Shown here one piece after another: positions 19,459 through 29,729 of a stretch of DNA of 64,000 nucleotides. A program made the position numbers and the translations under genes. The stretch is from Tenebrio molitor. Taxonomy: Eukaryota > Arthropoda > Insecta > Coleoptera > Tenebrionidae. Location: NCBI RefSeq assembly GCF_963966145.1, contig NC_091056.1, positions 1,612,001 through 1,676,000 on the forward strand, read 5' to 3'. Position 1 is the stretch's first letter; every line of letters starts with the position of its first letter. The notes under the pieces are model-generated. The model had not been told where the DNA came from and ran no database searches. It was given only the letters and a program-made list of their open reading frames with translations.

Positions 19459-22400
19459 TTACCGGCGTCTTGCCTCCGCATTTTGACTTTGTTGTGTATT
19501 ATGTTCTGTGTCAATGTTAAGGAACTTCCTCACGATGTGACATGAGTATAATAATATACCTTTTTGAATTTCAACTACCAATGTGTTATCTAAATCCAGA
19601 ATTTTTAAATTTTTAAAAAGAGATTGCGGTACTATTCCCGTTGCTGAAATTACAAGTGGTAAAATCGAAATTTTTTCTAAACACCAAAGATTTCTCATAG
19701 CAACGGACAGCTCTAAATATTTATTAATTTTTGTGTTATATGTCTGTGTTATATTATGTGAATTTGGAACAGCTATATCTAAAAGATATGCTTGCTTTTG
19801 TTGTTTATTTAAAATAATAATGTCTGGTCTGTTATGCTTAATATGAATGTCAGTTAAAATTGTTCTATCAAAATATAACTTGTAACTGTCATTTTCCAAA
19901 CAACTTTCTGGTGTATAACTATAATGTGGTTGTGTATTCTTTAATAAATTGAATTTAACAGCTAAATTCATGTGTATAATTTTAGCGAATATATCGTGTC
20001 GTTTTTTATATTCGCTTTGAGCCAAAACGGTGCAAGAAGAAATAATGTGTTCAATTGTTTCCCCTTCAGTTCCGCAAATCCTACATTTATCAATTATCGA
20101 TTGTAAACCGCATATGTGTTTTTTATAATTTCTTGTATTTATAACACGATCTTGTATTGCAAATATAAAACCCTCCGTCTCAGGGTGAATATTTGATTTC
20201 TTAAGCCATGCATGAGAGGCCTGAATATTAACTTCTGGTTGTTCCAGTTCTTTAAAGTATCTCCCATGTAAAGACTTCTGTTTTATATTTGCTATAGTGT
20301 CAGGTATATTTGGCTTAACAATATCTGAAATTATATTATCACTTAAATTTAAAGGTGTGTAGCCTTTATCGGCTGAAACCAAAGCATTAAAAAAGGTGTT
20401 ATCACGAGCTCTATTGAGGAAATAATTTTTTAGTGAAGCAATTTGATTTTTTAGCAGTACTTCTAGATTTGAAAAACCCCTACCACCGTTTTCGCGTGGT
20501 AAATTAAATCTTTCAATAGCAGATTTAGGATGGTGTTTACTAAATTTGGTAAAAAGAACTCTAGTTTTAATGTTTATGTTCTGTAAATTAGTTTTGGACC
20601 ATTTTATAACACCGAAAGAATAGGTCAGTAATGGAACAGCATATGTATTAACTGCTTTAATTAAATTATTACCGTTTAATTTTGATTTTAAAATAGATTT
20701 AATTCTTAAATAAAATTGCTTTTCTAAATTTTCTTTTATAATTGAATGTTGAATATGATTTGATTGATTAATACCTAAATATTTATAAAATTCTCCTTTA
20801 TTTAAATTTTTAATGATTTCTCCTTCTTGAGTTATATATTCTAAATGTTCGTAATGACCGCGACATATTGATTGCATTTTACACTTATCAATACCAAAAC
20901 TCATCCCAATATCATTTGAGAAATTTTCAGTTATTGTTAGTAAAGATAAAATGTGATTCTTTTTTGATGCATAAAGTTTTATGTCATCCATATAGAGAAG
21001 GTGATTTAATTTGGATAGTGTGGTATTATTAAGTCTAATATTGAAACCATATCCAGTGCTATTTAATAGATTTGTCAAAGGATTAATGGCTAGACAAAAC
21101 CATAAAGGACTTAAAGAATCTCCTTGATAAATCCCCCGTTTAATTTGAATAGGCTCGGATTTTAATTTAGTATTGTTTATTGATAAATTTAAAGTAGTTC
21201 TCCAAAATGTCATAACATGAGATAAAAAGTTAATCAAATCCAAATTAATTTTATAAATTTTAAGAATTTTAATTAACCATGAATGTGGTACTGAATCATA
21301 GGCTTTTTTGTAGTCTATGAATGCGGTATAAATATTTCTATTATTTTTTCTAGCTTGTTCCATTATTACCGTATCTATTATGAGTTGTTCTTTACAACCA
21401 AAACACTCTTTAACACAACCTTTTTGTTCTTCATTAAGTATATTTAATTTTTGACAATGGTCGTAAATTATTACTTTAATGCAAGATGTCATAATTTTAT
21501 AAATTGTAGGCAGACATGTGATTGGCCTATATTTTGATGGATTTTTAGTATCGGAATCTTTTGGTTTCAGATATGTTATACCATGGGCCAAAAACTCTGG
21601 AAATGTGTTAGGTTCCCTAATAAATCCGTTAAAGTGATCAAGTAAGCATTTATGAATACAAGTAAATTTTTTTAACCAAAAGTTATGAATTTGGTCACCT
21701 CCAGGGGATTTCCAATTATGTGAACTATTAATATTTTTAACTAAAATTTCAAGGCTAATTTGAATATGATGTCGATTATTACTATCTGGTATATCATTTT
21801 CTAAATGAGGAATCCATTCTGCCTGATTATTAAATTGAACTTCATTTGACCATATGTTTGACCAGAATTCTTTAATTTCGTTTATATTTGGTGTACCATT
21901 ATTAGTTTGAGTTTTATTATCTGTTAAATTTTTGTAAAACAACTTCTCATTATTTCTAAATAGTTTGTTTTCAAATTTCCGTTGTTTATTATTTTTATAT
22001 CTTTTGAGTCGTTTAGAATAAATATGTAACTTCTGTAATAAAGTATCTTTGATTTCTATTAATGTTTTATTATATTCGTTATATTTTAAACAATGTATTC
22101 GGTTGTTATTTAAAATGGATTGAATACAATTATTTAGATGATTAGAATTTATACCCTTTAAATATTGAGTTATTCTACCTAAATCTCGTCTGATATTATT
22201 AATACGTTTATTTAGTCTTCGTTCCCATTTTGGTAATTCTTTCGTTTTTATATTATTTGTCTGGCCAATTTCTTTTGATCCATTTAATCTGATAATTGTT
22301 AAAGCTCCACTATATATAATACTGTGTAATTTTTTAAAACTTGTGATGTTATTTACAAATTTAGGTAAAATGAATTGATTTAAAATTTCAATCATTGCAA

Positions 22401-23049
22401 AGAATTTTTTGGAGCTTTGTTGTTTAGGTAATAGTGGTCTATTAAATGGTTCTATATGTTCAAATTCGTTCAGAGTTCTATTAAATTCATCTTCAATTTG
22501 TTCTTTAAAATTTTGATGGTAGTAAAAATTTTTATTAATAACATGTATATCATTATAACTCAAGTCTAAATTATGTATGTCTGTTTGTATGGTGTTTGGT
22601 GAATCGATAATTGAACAGAAAGAGTCATTATGATTAGATAAACTTTGTAAACTTTGCGGTTCAACAGAATTTTGGAGTAAATTATTAGAAACTTCATTAT
22701 TGTCAGAATAATTAATTGACAATTCTAACTTTACATCATTTTTAATCTTTTCTAAAATTGCCGAAGGGATATAGTTTTTCTTCATAATGGCTCTCCTCTG
22801 GTCAGCTAAATTTTGAATAGTAACAGGAAACTGGGGGTACTTACTTTGGAACGCTTTAAATAAATCAAGCCTGTAAGTACTCACAACATCCTGTAGTTTC
22901 GTGATCCGAAAATATTCCCGTATAATGAAAATATTCATTTCCATAGTCCATTTTTTGCGTTTTCTAACTTCTGTAGCACCATTGGATTGCAGTGAAGCAC
23001 TTGCAACAACATTTGGCGCGTTTTTATTAGAGAGCGAATTTATTGACAT
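19459..23049 (-). CDS. R4/Dong-type LINE polyprotein, intact 1196 codons
   Basis: This single open frame encodes a site-selective retrotransposon protein that nicks target DNA and reverse-transcribes its RNA. Residues about 30-100 form a Myb/GIN-like DNA-binding region (KKWTMEMNIFIIREYFR). Reverse transcriptase spans about 495-745 with SKYRPITCLPTIYKI, AFIDYKKAYDSVPHSWL, YQGDSLSPLWF and the catalytic YMDD at 686-689. A CCHC motif, CRICGTEGETIEHIISSC, is at 989-1006. A restriction-like endonuclease follows with PD at 1075-1076 and LLDIAVP (Asp 1091). That layout, without an APE endonuclease, is diagnostic of the R2/R4 group. There are no stops or frameshifts. Its 5' side abuts a long (TAA)n tract. 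The start ATG at 23049 follows about 20 nt of leader. Confidence 0.9.
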   Translation of the reverse strand: MSINSLSNKNAPNVVASASLQSNGATEVRKRKKWTMEMNIFIIREYFRITKLQDVVSTYRLDLFKAFQSKYPQFPVTIQNLADQRRAIMKKNYIPSAILEKIKNDVKLELSINYSDNNEVSNNLLQNSVEPQSLQSLSNHNDSFCSIIDSPNTIQTDIHNLDLSYNDIHVINKNFYYHQNFKEQIEDEFNRTLNEFEHIEPFNRPLLPKQQSSKKFFAMIEILNQFILPKFVNNITSFKKLHSIIYSGALTIIRLNGSKEIGQTNNIKTKELPKWERRLNKRINNIRRDLGRITQYLKGINSNHLNNCIQSILNNNRIHCLKYNEYNKTLIEIKDTLLQKLHIYSKRLKRYKNNKQRKFENKLFRNNEKLFYKNLTDNKTQTNNGTPNINEIKEFWSNIWSNEVQFNNQAEWIPHLENDIPDSNNRHHIQISLEILVKNINSSHNWKSPGGDQIHNFWLKKFTCIHKCLLDHFNGFIREPNTFPEFLAHGITYLKPKDSDTKNPSKYRPITCLPTIYKIMTSCIKVIIYDHCQKLNILNEEQKGCVKECFGCKEQLIIDTVIMEQARKNNRNIYTAFIDYKKAYDSVPHSWLIKILKIYKINLDLINFLSHVMTFWRTTLNLSINNTKLKSEPIQIKRGIYQGDSLSPLWFCLAINPLTNLLNSTGYGFNIRLNNTTLSKLNHLLYMDDIKLYASKKNHILSLLTITENFSNDIGMSFGIDKCKMQSICRGHYEHLEYITQEGEIIKNLNKGEFYKYLGINQSNHIQHSIIKENLEKQFYLRIKSILKSKLNGNNLIKAVNTYAVPLLTYSFGVIKWSKTNLQNINIKTRVLFTKFSKHHPKSAIERFNLPRENGGRGFSNLEVLLKNQIASLKNYFLNRARDNTFFNALVSADKGYTPLNLSDNIISDIVKPNIPDTIANIKQKSLHGRYFKELEQPEVNIQASHAWLKKSNIHPETEGFIFAIQDRVINTRNYKKHICGLQSIIDKCRICGTEGETIEHIISSCTVLAQSEYKKRHDIFAKIIHMNLAVKFNLLKNTQPHYSYTPESCLENDSYKLYFDRTILTDIHIKHNRPDIIILNKQQKQAYLLDIAVPNSHNITQTYNTKINKYLELSVAMRNLWCLEKISILPLVISATGIVPQSLFKNLKILDLDNTLVVEIQKGILLYSCHIVRKFLNIDTEHNTQQSQNAEARRR

Positions 23050-23071
23050 TTAGACAGTTGTCACGGCACTC

Positions 23072-23130
<59 letters not shown>
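23072..23130. repeat. (ATT)n microsatellite, about 20 units
   Basis: This is a near-perfect ATT array. On the minus strand it is (TAA)n. It lies between the 3' end of the upstream LINE (23.13-27.56 kb) and the 5' end of the R4/Dong element. Confidence 0.95.
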
Positions 23131-23294
23131 GTTGTTGTAAAGCTGACTCACAGGTGTATAAACCCAATTACGAGTCAACTGAAAAGATCAGCTATTAATA
23201 CTACTGATTCTCATGGCGAGAAGACTATGGAAACTCGATTAGGTTGTATACGAACTTAGTGCTCTGATCTCTTGCCTGTTAGTACAAAAAACGT

Positions 23295-23790
23295 CTAACT
23301 TTCCCTCCACACATCAGAGTAATTCTTAACCATCTGATATAGGCTAGAATATTGTAGCAGATTGGTTCTTGCAGTATCTAGAACTAGATAGAAGGTACCA
23401 TGTTTACGACAACTAAAAGACGGAACTCTGATGGAAAACTGAGATAACAAGTAGGGGCAATCAACTGAGCAATTAAAAACGTCTGAGAGAAACTTAATGC
23501 TGGCTAATTTACGCCTAGAAGCTAGGGATGGAATCTGCACCTGCTCTAAAAGGGTCTCGTGTGGCACACCTCTCTGTGGATACTCACCAGAAGAAAAATA
23601 CATGAAAGATTTGGCAAACCGTCTCTGGACTTTTTCAAGAGACCAAATATGAACTTTGTAACAGGGTGACCAAACAATACTGGCGTACTCAAGTGTAGAT
23701 CTTACATACGTTTTATAGAGACAAAGGAGAGTTTGTGGATTATCAAATAATTTCCCATTTCGTATGACAAAGCCCAGAGATTTATACGTG
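23295..23790 (-). pseudogene. LINE ORF2, C-terminal part
   Basis: It reads TYKSLGFVIRNGKLF, then YVRSTLEYASIVWSPCYKV, SLEKVQRRFAKSF, EYPQRGVPHETLL and NCSVDCPYLLSQFSIRVPSF. This is the post-polymerase region of the LINE, and it closes at a stop at 23295. The extra codons upstream to 23864 come from the inserted segment at 23.79-24.03 kb. Confidence 0.7.
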
Positions 23791-24034
23791 TTTGATTCTG
23801 TAGGATCGCTTGTTGGATCTACAGAATGCCTGTTAATCTGGATGGTTTTAGATTTAAAACACACAAGTTAGGGCTGCTGTTTATTCTCTTAGTGTTTACA
23901 AGCTTCTGGTCTGGTCAAGAACTACCCGCCAGTCGTCTCTGGTAGGGGTGGGTGGCTACCTGGCCCGACCGGTTAAATATAGCTGGAGGCTATGATTCTT
24001 ACAATACAATACAAGAATTTTAATCTAGTATTTA
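23791..24034. other. Insertion of about 240 bp inside LINE ORF2
   Basis: The LINE frame breaks after HVEYVLSKAY (about 24035) and resumes with TYKSLGF near 23790. Between them lies non-coding sequence with a GC-rich part (GGCTACCTGGCCCGACCGG) and a tail-like run (ACAATACAATACAAG) near 24001. The tail suggests a SINE or other short retroposon, but I see no clear RNA polymerase III boxes. Confidence 0.4.
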
Positions 24035-24035
24035 G

Positions 24036-24731
24036 CATGACATGTTTGTACAATACGCTTTAGACAGAACATATTCAACGTGACTCCGAAATGTGAGTTT
24101 GGAATCGAACACAACTCCCAGATCTTTAAACTCATTAACACGCTGTAATGCCGAATTTTCAATCGAGTAGTTCTTGCCCAGTTTTGAATCAGATCAATAT
24201 TGCGCTGTAGTTTAAGACAGTCTTCGTCGGTTTCTATGACATTATAGATTTTTAGATCATCTGCGTATAGTTGAAAAGGCACATCCAGGAGGTCAGTCAT
24301 GTCGTTACTAAATATAACAAAGAACAAAGGACCAAGGACAGATCCTTGAGGAACTCCAGATAGTTGCTGAAACAGCTTGGAATTAAAACCTCTGTACTGA
24401 ACGAACAGGGCCCTGTTACTAAGATAAGACGCAATAAGTTGAATTAGATTGTCCGAGAAACCAAAACTATCCAGTTTAGTCAAGAGCAACTTGTGAACAA
24501 CACGATCGAACGCTTTAGAAAAATCCATGTAGATGACATCAATCTGTTTACGAGCGTCCAAGTTTACTTGGAGAAAATGCGTTACCGAAAGTAGATTTGT
24601 AACCGTAGATCTTCGGGCCTGAAAACCATGCTGAAAGAAGGATGTCATATGTGCAACATGATTGTAGATGCGATGAAAAAGTGTACAAGTTCAAATATTT
24701 TTGAAAAGTTGTTAATAATGGCAAAAGACCC
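24036..24731 (-). pseudogene. LINE ORF2, reverse transcriptase core
   Basis: It begins near IINNFSKIFEL, then SFFQHGFQARRSTVTNL, VIYMDFSKAFDRVVH, LSGVPQGSVLGPLFFVIF and the catalytic FQLYADDLKIY, followed by a primer-grip region. These are standard LINE polymerase motifs in order, and the YADD box is intact. The upstream codons that would join this to the endonuclease ORF are separated by an insertion. One frameshift lies near 24645. Confidence 0.8.
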
Positions 24732-25553
24732 AGAAGGTCGGGCCGGCCACAAAACACAAATCAGGTGTCCAGATTGGGGCGCGGAAGGGAGAGAGATACA
24801 AACTTTTGAGGGACAACACAACATTTATTTCTGCCCGGTATATACAGGGGCGGTTTGCCCGGTTCCTGCACCTCGCAGGGTGCGATGTCGCGCAGGACTG
24901 GTCACTCCTCGTTTCCGGTACTTGATGATCGAGTCATGGTTCAGTGGGACCTTGAGTGTGGCTCGAGGAAGACCGTCCTGGTTTCCGAGAGAAATTTGTG
25001 TCGCCGGCGGAGCTCCTCCGGAGTCGGGGCTCGCTTCCTCCCTGGCCGGGCTCTACCGGGTTGGTGCCTCCACGAGGTGGTGTGGCTGGGTGAAGGTGAA
25101 ACGGTGAACAGGAAAATCCTGGAGACTCGTTGAGATGAGAATGAGAATGAGAATTGAATCCTGCTGGTCGCCTTTCTGAACAGTAAAAATTTTCTAGCTG
25201 CGAGGGCCGCCATTTTGGTTTTGAGGTGGTACTTACTTGCGACGCTAGTACCGCGATTTATCCGTCTTTTGACGATTCCGGTTCCGATCCCTAATTGGAT
25301 CGCGAGCCTATCCCTTCGCCGGTTAATCTTTATCGGTCCTTTGACCTTCGCCTCCGGGACGTTATTTCCTTCAACGCTCGGACACTAAATTTTAACACGG
25401 GCGAAACGGTACTATGTGCTGTTCGGTGGACCTTTGCACGGAAAAGAGAGCGAGTTCTTCCGTTGCAGGTTTTGCGTCGGCGCTCTTCACTAATTAGTGG
25501 GGACGAATTTGCGGGTGGTTTTACCGACCGATAAAATCGTCACAGTCTGTAAT
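24732..25553. mobile_element. 0.82-kb GC-rich insertion in the LINE, possible solo LTR
   Basis: The LINE frame stops at the codons for CEITNY (about 25550) and resumes at IINNF (about 24715). The interval is much richer in GC than the LINE. It starts and ends with TGTCC...GTCACA-like sequence (about 24771-25546). On the minus strand AATAAA (about 24822) precedes a C/T-rich tail, as in an LTR. I find no target duplication and no matching LTR elsewhere in the window, so the solo-LTR call is tentative. Confidence 0.35.
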
Positions 25554-25555
25554 TA

Positions 25556-26998
25556 CTAATTAGTTATCTCACACCTGTCACCATTTTTATAAACCGGAGT
25601 AATTCGTGATTCCTTCCACTTAACCGGAAACGCAGAACACCTAATTGTGGAGTTGAAGATTACTTTTAACGGAGGTGCTAACAGATGTCTGCAGTCACGA
25701 ATCAGGAAAGAAGGTATCTGATCAGTACCACAAGTTTCATTGTTCTTTAGCTTACTTATCGGTAATACTATTTCCCTTTCTGTTAACTGGTCAACATGCA
25801 AAACATTTTGATTGACTGTTGGGTTGTGTGTACTAATACTAGAATTGTTATTTGTATTAAACGACTGAGAAAAGTAATTTGCAAATTTGTTCACAATATC
25901 TTTAGGATCTTTGATTATTAATCCTCTATAATTCATGACAGCCGGAATTGAAGTTGTTTTTCTCATTGAATTCAGATATCCCCAGAAACATTTAGGATTC
26001 GTCTTGATTTTATCGTTCATGTTTACTATGAAGTTCCTATATGCAGCTTTTATTTTAGTTTTCACTTCCGATCTAAGGCCCTTAAAACAAATGTAGTCTT
26101 CAATTGCCCTGGAATGTTTGTACTTCTTTAATGCTTTATACTTTCTTTTCATCAGACCAATGATTTCCCTATTAAACCACAAAGGATATGAACCAAGTGA
26201 TTGACGTTTCTTGGGAACAAACTCGTCGAAAATCGAGAATAGTGCTTTATACAATAAGTCAACACCTTCATCTGGATTAGGGATACTGTCAAGAACCGTC
26301 CAATCAACATGAGACAATGCCAGATACAATCCACGGAAATCAGCTTTTTTAAAGTTGTAGCTGTCGCGAGTAGAAGTGGGAAAATTTTCCCAAAATTCAG
26401 CACAAATTACGATGTGTAATGCAGGATGGTATTTATCCTCTCTAAGAAGGATATCATTAGCTTTGGTGACACAACATGAACCATTACTCAAAACTAAATC
26501 CAACAGTTTTCCCATGTTATTAGCTACATTATTGAATTGATTCAAAGTAAAAAAATTGCAAAAGCATGAAAAATGTGTGTAAATTGAAGATGACGATTTG
26601 CTCTGAGACCACAGAATGTAATCAGGCATGTTGAAATCTCCCAAGAAAATCACGTCTGAATCGTAGAATAGGTTGTTCGAAATTAGGAAATCAAGAAGTG
26701 TTGTGTAGCAGTCAACCTTAGACCCCGGGGGAATGTACAATGCGCAAATAACCAAAGACTTGTTACCAAGAACAGCCTCAACAGCTACCAAATCTACACA
26801 ATTGACTTCACACAAATTACCGATGTTGCTAGTGTCCAATTTCACAGCCCTTATGTTACTTTTGATCGCTATCAGCACCCCACCACCCCTTTTAACTTTG
26901 CATTTGCCAAAGTCTCTGTCACATCTAAATACATTGTAGGAATTAATGTCATATATTTCACCATCCATTACAGACTGAGACAGCCAGGTCTCAGCCAG
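25556..26998 (-). pseudogene. LINE ORF2, APE-type endonuclease and RT start
   Basis: The endonuclease cuts the target strand for reverse transcription. Visible are ETWLSQSVMDGE near the start, KRGGGVLIAIK, VAVEAVLGNKSLVICALYIP, VIFLGDFNMPDY (metal-binding Asp), LDLVLSN, and the SDH-equivalent SDKYHPALHI, here EDKYHPALHI. A linker follows and then the RT entry WKESRITPVYKNGDRCEITN. The first endonuclease motif (QNVRGL) is not here but lies in inverted orientation at 27190-27240. The frame ends because an insertion begins. Confidence 0.8.
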
Positions 26999-27000
26999 TC

Positions 27001-27240
27001 AATACAATAACAACACCATGAATAGGGAGGAAACCGACTCTGAGGAAGTTGCTCATGCAGCTTGGGATCACGATCGTTGCCCATGTTGCAAGAGGAATGT
27101 TCAGAAATTAAAGGATGACATTTTTGGTGAACTAATAAAATAGCAATTAAAAGTTTCTTACTCGAATAGGGTATATAATACTTCCTTGCGGACTAAAACT
27201 TTACACATCTATTATCAGAATGTAAGAGGTTTGAATTCCA
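27001..27240 (+). pseudogene. Inverted internal segment of the LINE (ORF1 end and ORF2 start)
   Basis: This stretch reads on the plus strand, opposite to the rest of the LINE. It encodes MNREETDSEEVAHAAWDHDR, then CPCCKRNVQKLKDDIF with a stop (end of ORF1), then HIYYQNVRGLNSKL, the first endonuclease motif of ORF2. The flanking ORF1 start and ORF2 body are both on the minus strand, so the segment was inverted in place. About 15-20 codons expected between NSKL and ETWLSQ are missing. Confidence 0.65.
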
Positions 27241-27242
27241 AA

Positions 27243-27493
27243 TTGTAAGAGTTGCCCCTGTCTAGTAATTCCTCCCTCTACGACACCATCATCACCATCG
27301 TGCTCAGACACAGGAGTGCAAAAGCCACTGCTGCAAGTTTTTATATCCCCCGATTTTTTCATGTTAGCTAACATAGATTTAGTAACTCCAACGCAAGTTA
27401 TATGATAAGAACCATTGCAACTTTCACGCCGACAACTCAAGTATTCACCATTTTTTGCAATGCATTTGTTACATTTGCGACACTTCACTGCCA
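27243..27493 (-). pseudogene. LINE ORF1 start with PHD-like zinc finger
   Basis: ATG at 27493 (context AACATGGCAG) opens MAVKCRKCNKCIAKNGEYLS, then CRRESCNGSYHITCVGV and IKTCSSGFC. The Cys4-His-Cys3 spacing fits the PHD-like finger found in ORF1 proteins of several insect LINEs. The frame runs into the inverted segment at about 27240 and becomes meaningless. Choosing an upstream Met at 27566 would add non-conserved sequence. Confidence 0.6.
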
Positions 27494-27749
27494 TGTTAGC
27501 AGGCAAGAAACCCGACAAGTTCCGCAAAAACGAATTTGAAAATAGATAAGGTTGCTGTGATAGCAAAAAATGCTATCAGCAGCAACAAGGAAGATAACAA
27601 TCTGCCAAGAGCCGCTAATGTTTCCACTCCTAACAAATTAGATAACAGTGAAAAATATTTAATGAAAAAGTACTTATCTTTGCAGTAAGCAAATTTCACC
27701 AAAAAAGACCAGCAATTTACCAGGGAAAATGTCAATAAATCACGGATCA

Positions 27750-28790
27750 GCACACCACGGCACGGCACGGTGCACACACGATAATGAGAATGATGATTTG
27801 AATATATTATATCACGTACCAAATTGACACAACTTGTTGTGCGGCGTCTTCGACATACTTTTTGAAAATTGGATGCCGTTAAAAGTTTTCTTCGCATTCT
27901 CAGCCAATCGCCACTACCGGACTGGAGCTTTGTATTTTCCTCAAAAAACTTTCTTTCCTCTTCATCTTTCTCTAGACTTTTTATGAAGGAAGATTTGGCC
28001 GCTTCAAATACGTCAGGATCCATGTCAGCACGTTGACAAAATACCCCATAATCCTTATCTTCTACCTGATCTGATTTTTTCTTATATATCTTGGCGTAGG
28101 TCAGTTGTCTTTTTATTTTATCTCGTCTTCTCAATTCGAAACGTTGTTTAATTTTTAGGGGACTTTTGCCGACTATAGTTTTATGTAAACTATAATGTGG
28201 CCTTTTAGTGTTAAATAAAACTACTGCTGCGTGATATCTTGCTCTATAGGAACGCCCTTTCGAATAATTTATGCGCTTTCCTCCGACAATGGAGTGAAAT
28301 TGTTCAACTACATTGCTGTCAATTTCATGCAAAAGACTTCTTGAATCAACCGACAAGCTTCGAATTGTTACTGATAATTTCTCGTAGAATTCATCTGCCT
28401 CTTTCAACAATTCCACAAATTTTTTTTTTACAAAAATATGCATCACAACTATCATGACAACCAAAGACATGATAAAGATTGTTGTCAATATCTTGTTTCA
28501 GTAATTTAATTTTGTTTGAAATAGAATCTCTCATACTTCTTCTGAACTTTATTGCACCTGTAACTGCAGTCCTTAATCTATGAATTCTTTCACTAAGAAG
28601 TTTTCTAAGTCTCGGGGAAATGTGTATCTCCTGCAATGCTACACAATTTGTTGCAATAATTTTTGAGCAGATGATTTCTACACTCTATTTTCTCTACTGG
28701 TTTGTGGTATGGTTGAGCGTCTAAAAATTTTTTGTAAGTACTGCTGCCTCTGACAAGGCTTATGGGAAACTTTAGCATCCATGACATATC
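27750..28790 (-). pseudogene. Mutator-like transposase / YqaJ nuclease pseudogene, copy 2
   Basis: Minus-strand pieces in order: SSTYKKFLDAQPYHKPVEKI with ECRNHLLKNYC; LRKLLSERIHRLRTAVTGAI with a Cys/His cluster HVFGCHDSCDAYFC; NVVEQFHSIVGGKRINYSKG with SYRARYHAAVVLFN; then W-x-x-x-R around DWLRMRRKLLTASNFQKVC, which opens a YqaJ domain. This matches the C-terminal half of the longer relative at 39.76-43.07 kb. The YqaJ catalytic part is lost after DIIYSNHHS near 27780. Frameshifts separate the pieces. Confidence 0.7.
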
Positions 28791-29132
28791 CCCAATTATT
28801 GTTAATTTGGTTGAAGATTCCGATTCGGACTTAGAAAACAGCGACGATGACGAGGATGAGTAGCAAAATGCAAAATTATTTCATTGTTACGTTCAACTGC
28901 CTTTTTGTATTTGTTAACTGCAACTTTACTTTTTTTTTCAAAATAATTAAACAAATTTAATTTCACAATACTTTGATTGGGACCAGTTTTGACAGAACAA
29001 ATGACGTGACCCATAACCTAACTTTTTAAAACCCCAAATTCGCGGTAAAAGATGTGTTCACAAGACAAAAGTTACTATATTTAGTAACTTTAGTTCATCA
29101 TTACAAAAATGAATCTATTATAGATATTTATA
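28791..29132. other. Flank of the pseudogene, nothing certain
   Basis: A 70-codon minus-strand reading (28802-29014) has no motif I recognise. The rest is AT-rich. Confidence 0.3.
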
Positions 29133-29722
29133 CAGGGTGTTTTTGAAGTTGAGGTGTTCCTTTTAACCTGTGATAGTATGCGTGGTTCTAAAGAGTTTTA
29201 GCCAAAGTCACCTTAGTAAAATGTGTACGGCAATGAAGATACAATGAGTTAATTTTTTTGAAATTTTTGAAACCGGTCCTGCTCAAATTTGCGCTGATTT
29301 GTTAGAAATTTGAATTGACAAAAAAAATCAAATAAGCATGGACGTTAATCAAAAATACTCTCAGAGTTGTCATCTAATTACTCGGAATTGCTTTATCATT
29401 ACGAAAATAATGAGCTTACAGATATGTTGCTAATGCATGGGCAATGTTATCACGTTATCACAATGCAGCTGCGGCGCCGGCGTCCAGAGAGTATGCAGAG
29501 CGATTTCCAGAAAGACACCATCCTGGGCCACGTCAGTTATTAATCTAGGACAGCGGAGAAATAGACAGGACCGGACTCAAAATTTTAGAAAACAATAAAG
29601 ATATACAATCAATTATCTCCCTTAATACAAACATTTTACTAAGAAGATTTAGGCTAAAATTCTTAAGAATAATGTATAGTATGTCGTGTTAAAAGGAACC
29701 CCTCAACTTCGAAAACACCCTG
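29133..29722. mobile_element. TA-flanked TIR element with transposase relic
   Basis: The left end CAGGGTGTTTTTGAAGTTGA is mirrored at 29703-29722 (TCAACTTCGAAAACACCCTG), and TA lies at both edges. In the middle (about 29420-29530, plus strand) are DMLLMHG and, in another frame, SREYAERFPERHHPGPRQLL. This is the helix-turn-helix signature of DUF4817/IS630-Tc1-like transposases. The rest of the protein is gone, so it is a deletion derivative. Confidence 0.75.
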
Positions 29723-29729
29723 TATAGCC

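Larger units (their letters stand above)
23133..27560 (-). mobile_element. CR1/jockey-group LINE, nearly full length but broken
   Basis: Minus-strand order: 5' UTR (about 27560), ORF1 with PHD-like finger, an inverted segment (27001-27240), APE-type endonuclease, the start of RT, an 0.8-kb insertion, the rest of RT, a 0.24-kb insertion, the C-terminal region, a 3' UTR and a (TAA)n tail. All parts of one element are recognisable, but no ORF2 could be made. Confidence 0.75.

Noticed and set aside
24941..25213. 90-codon basic reading (MAALAARKFLLFRK) on the minus strand
   Set aside because: It lies within the GC-rich insertion in the LINE, where high GC lengthens random frames. No motif.
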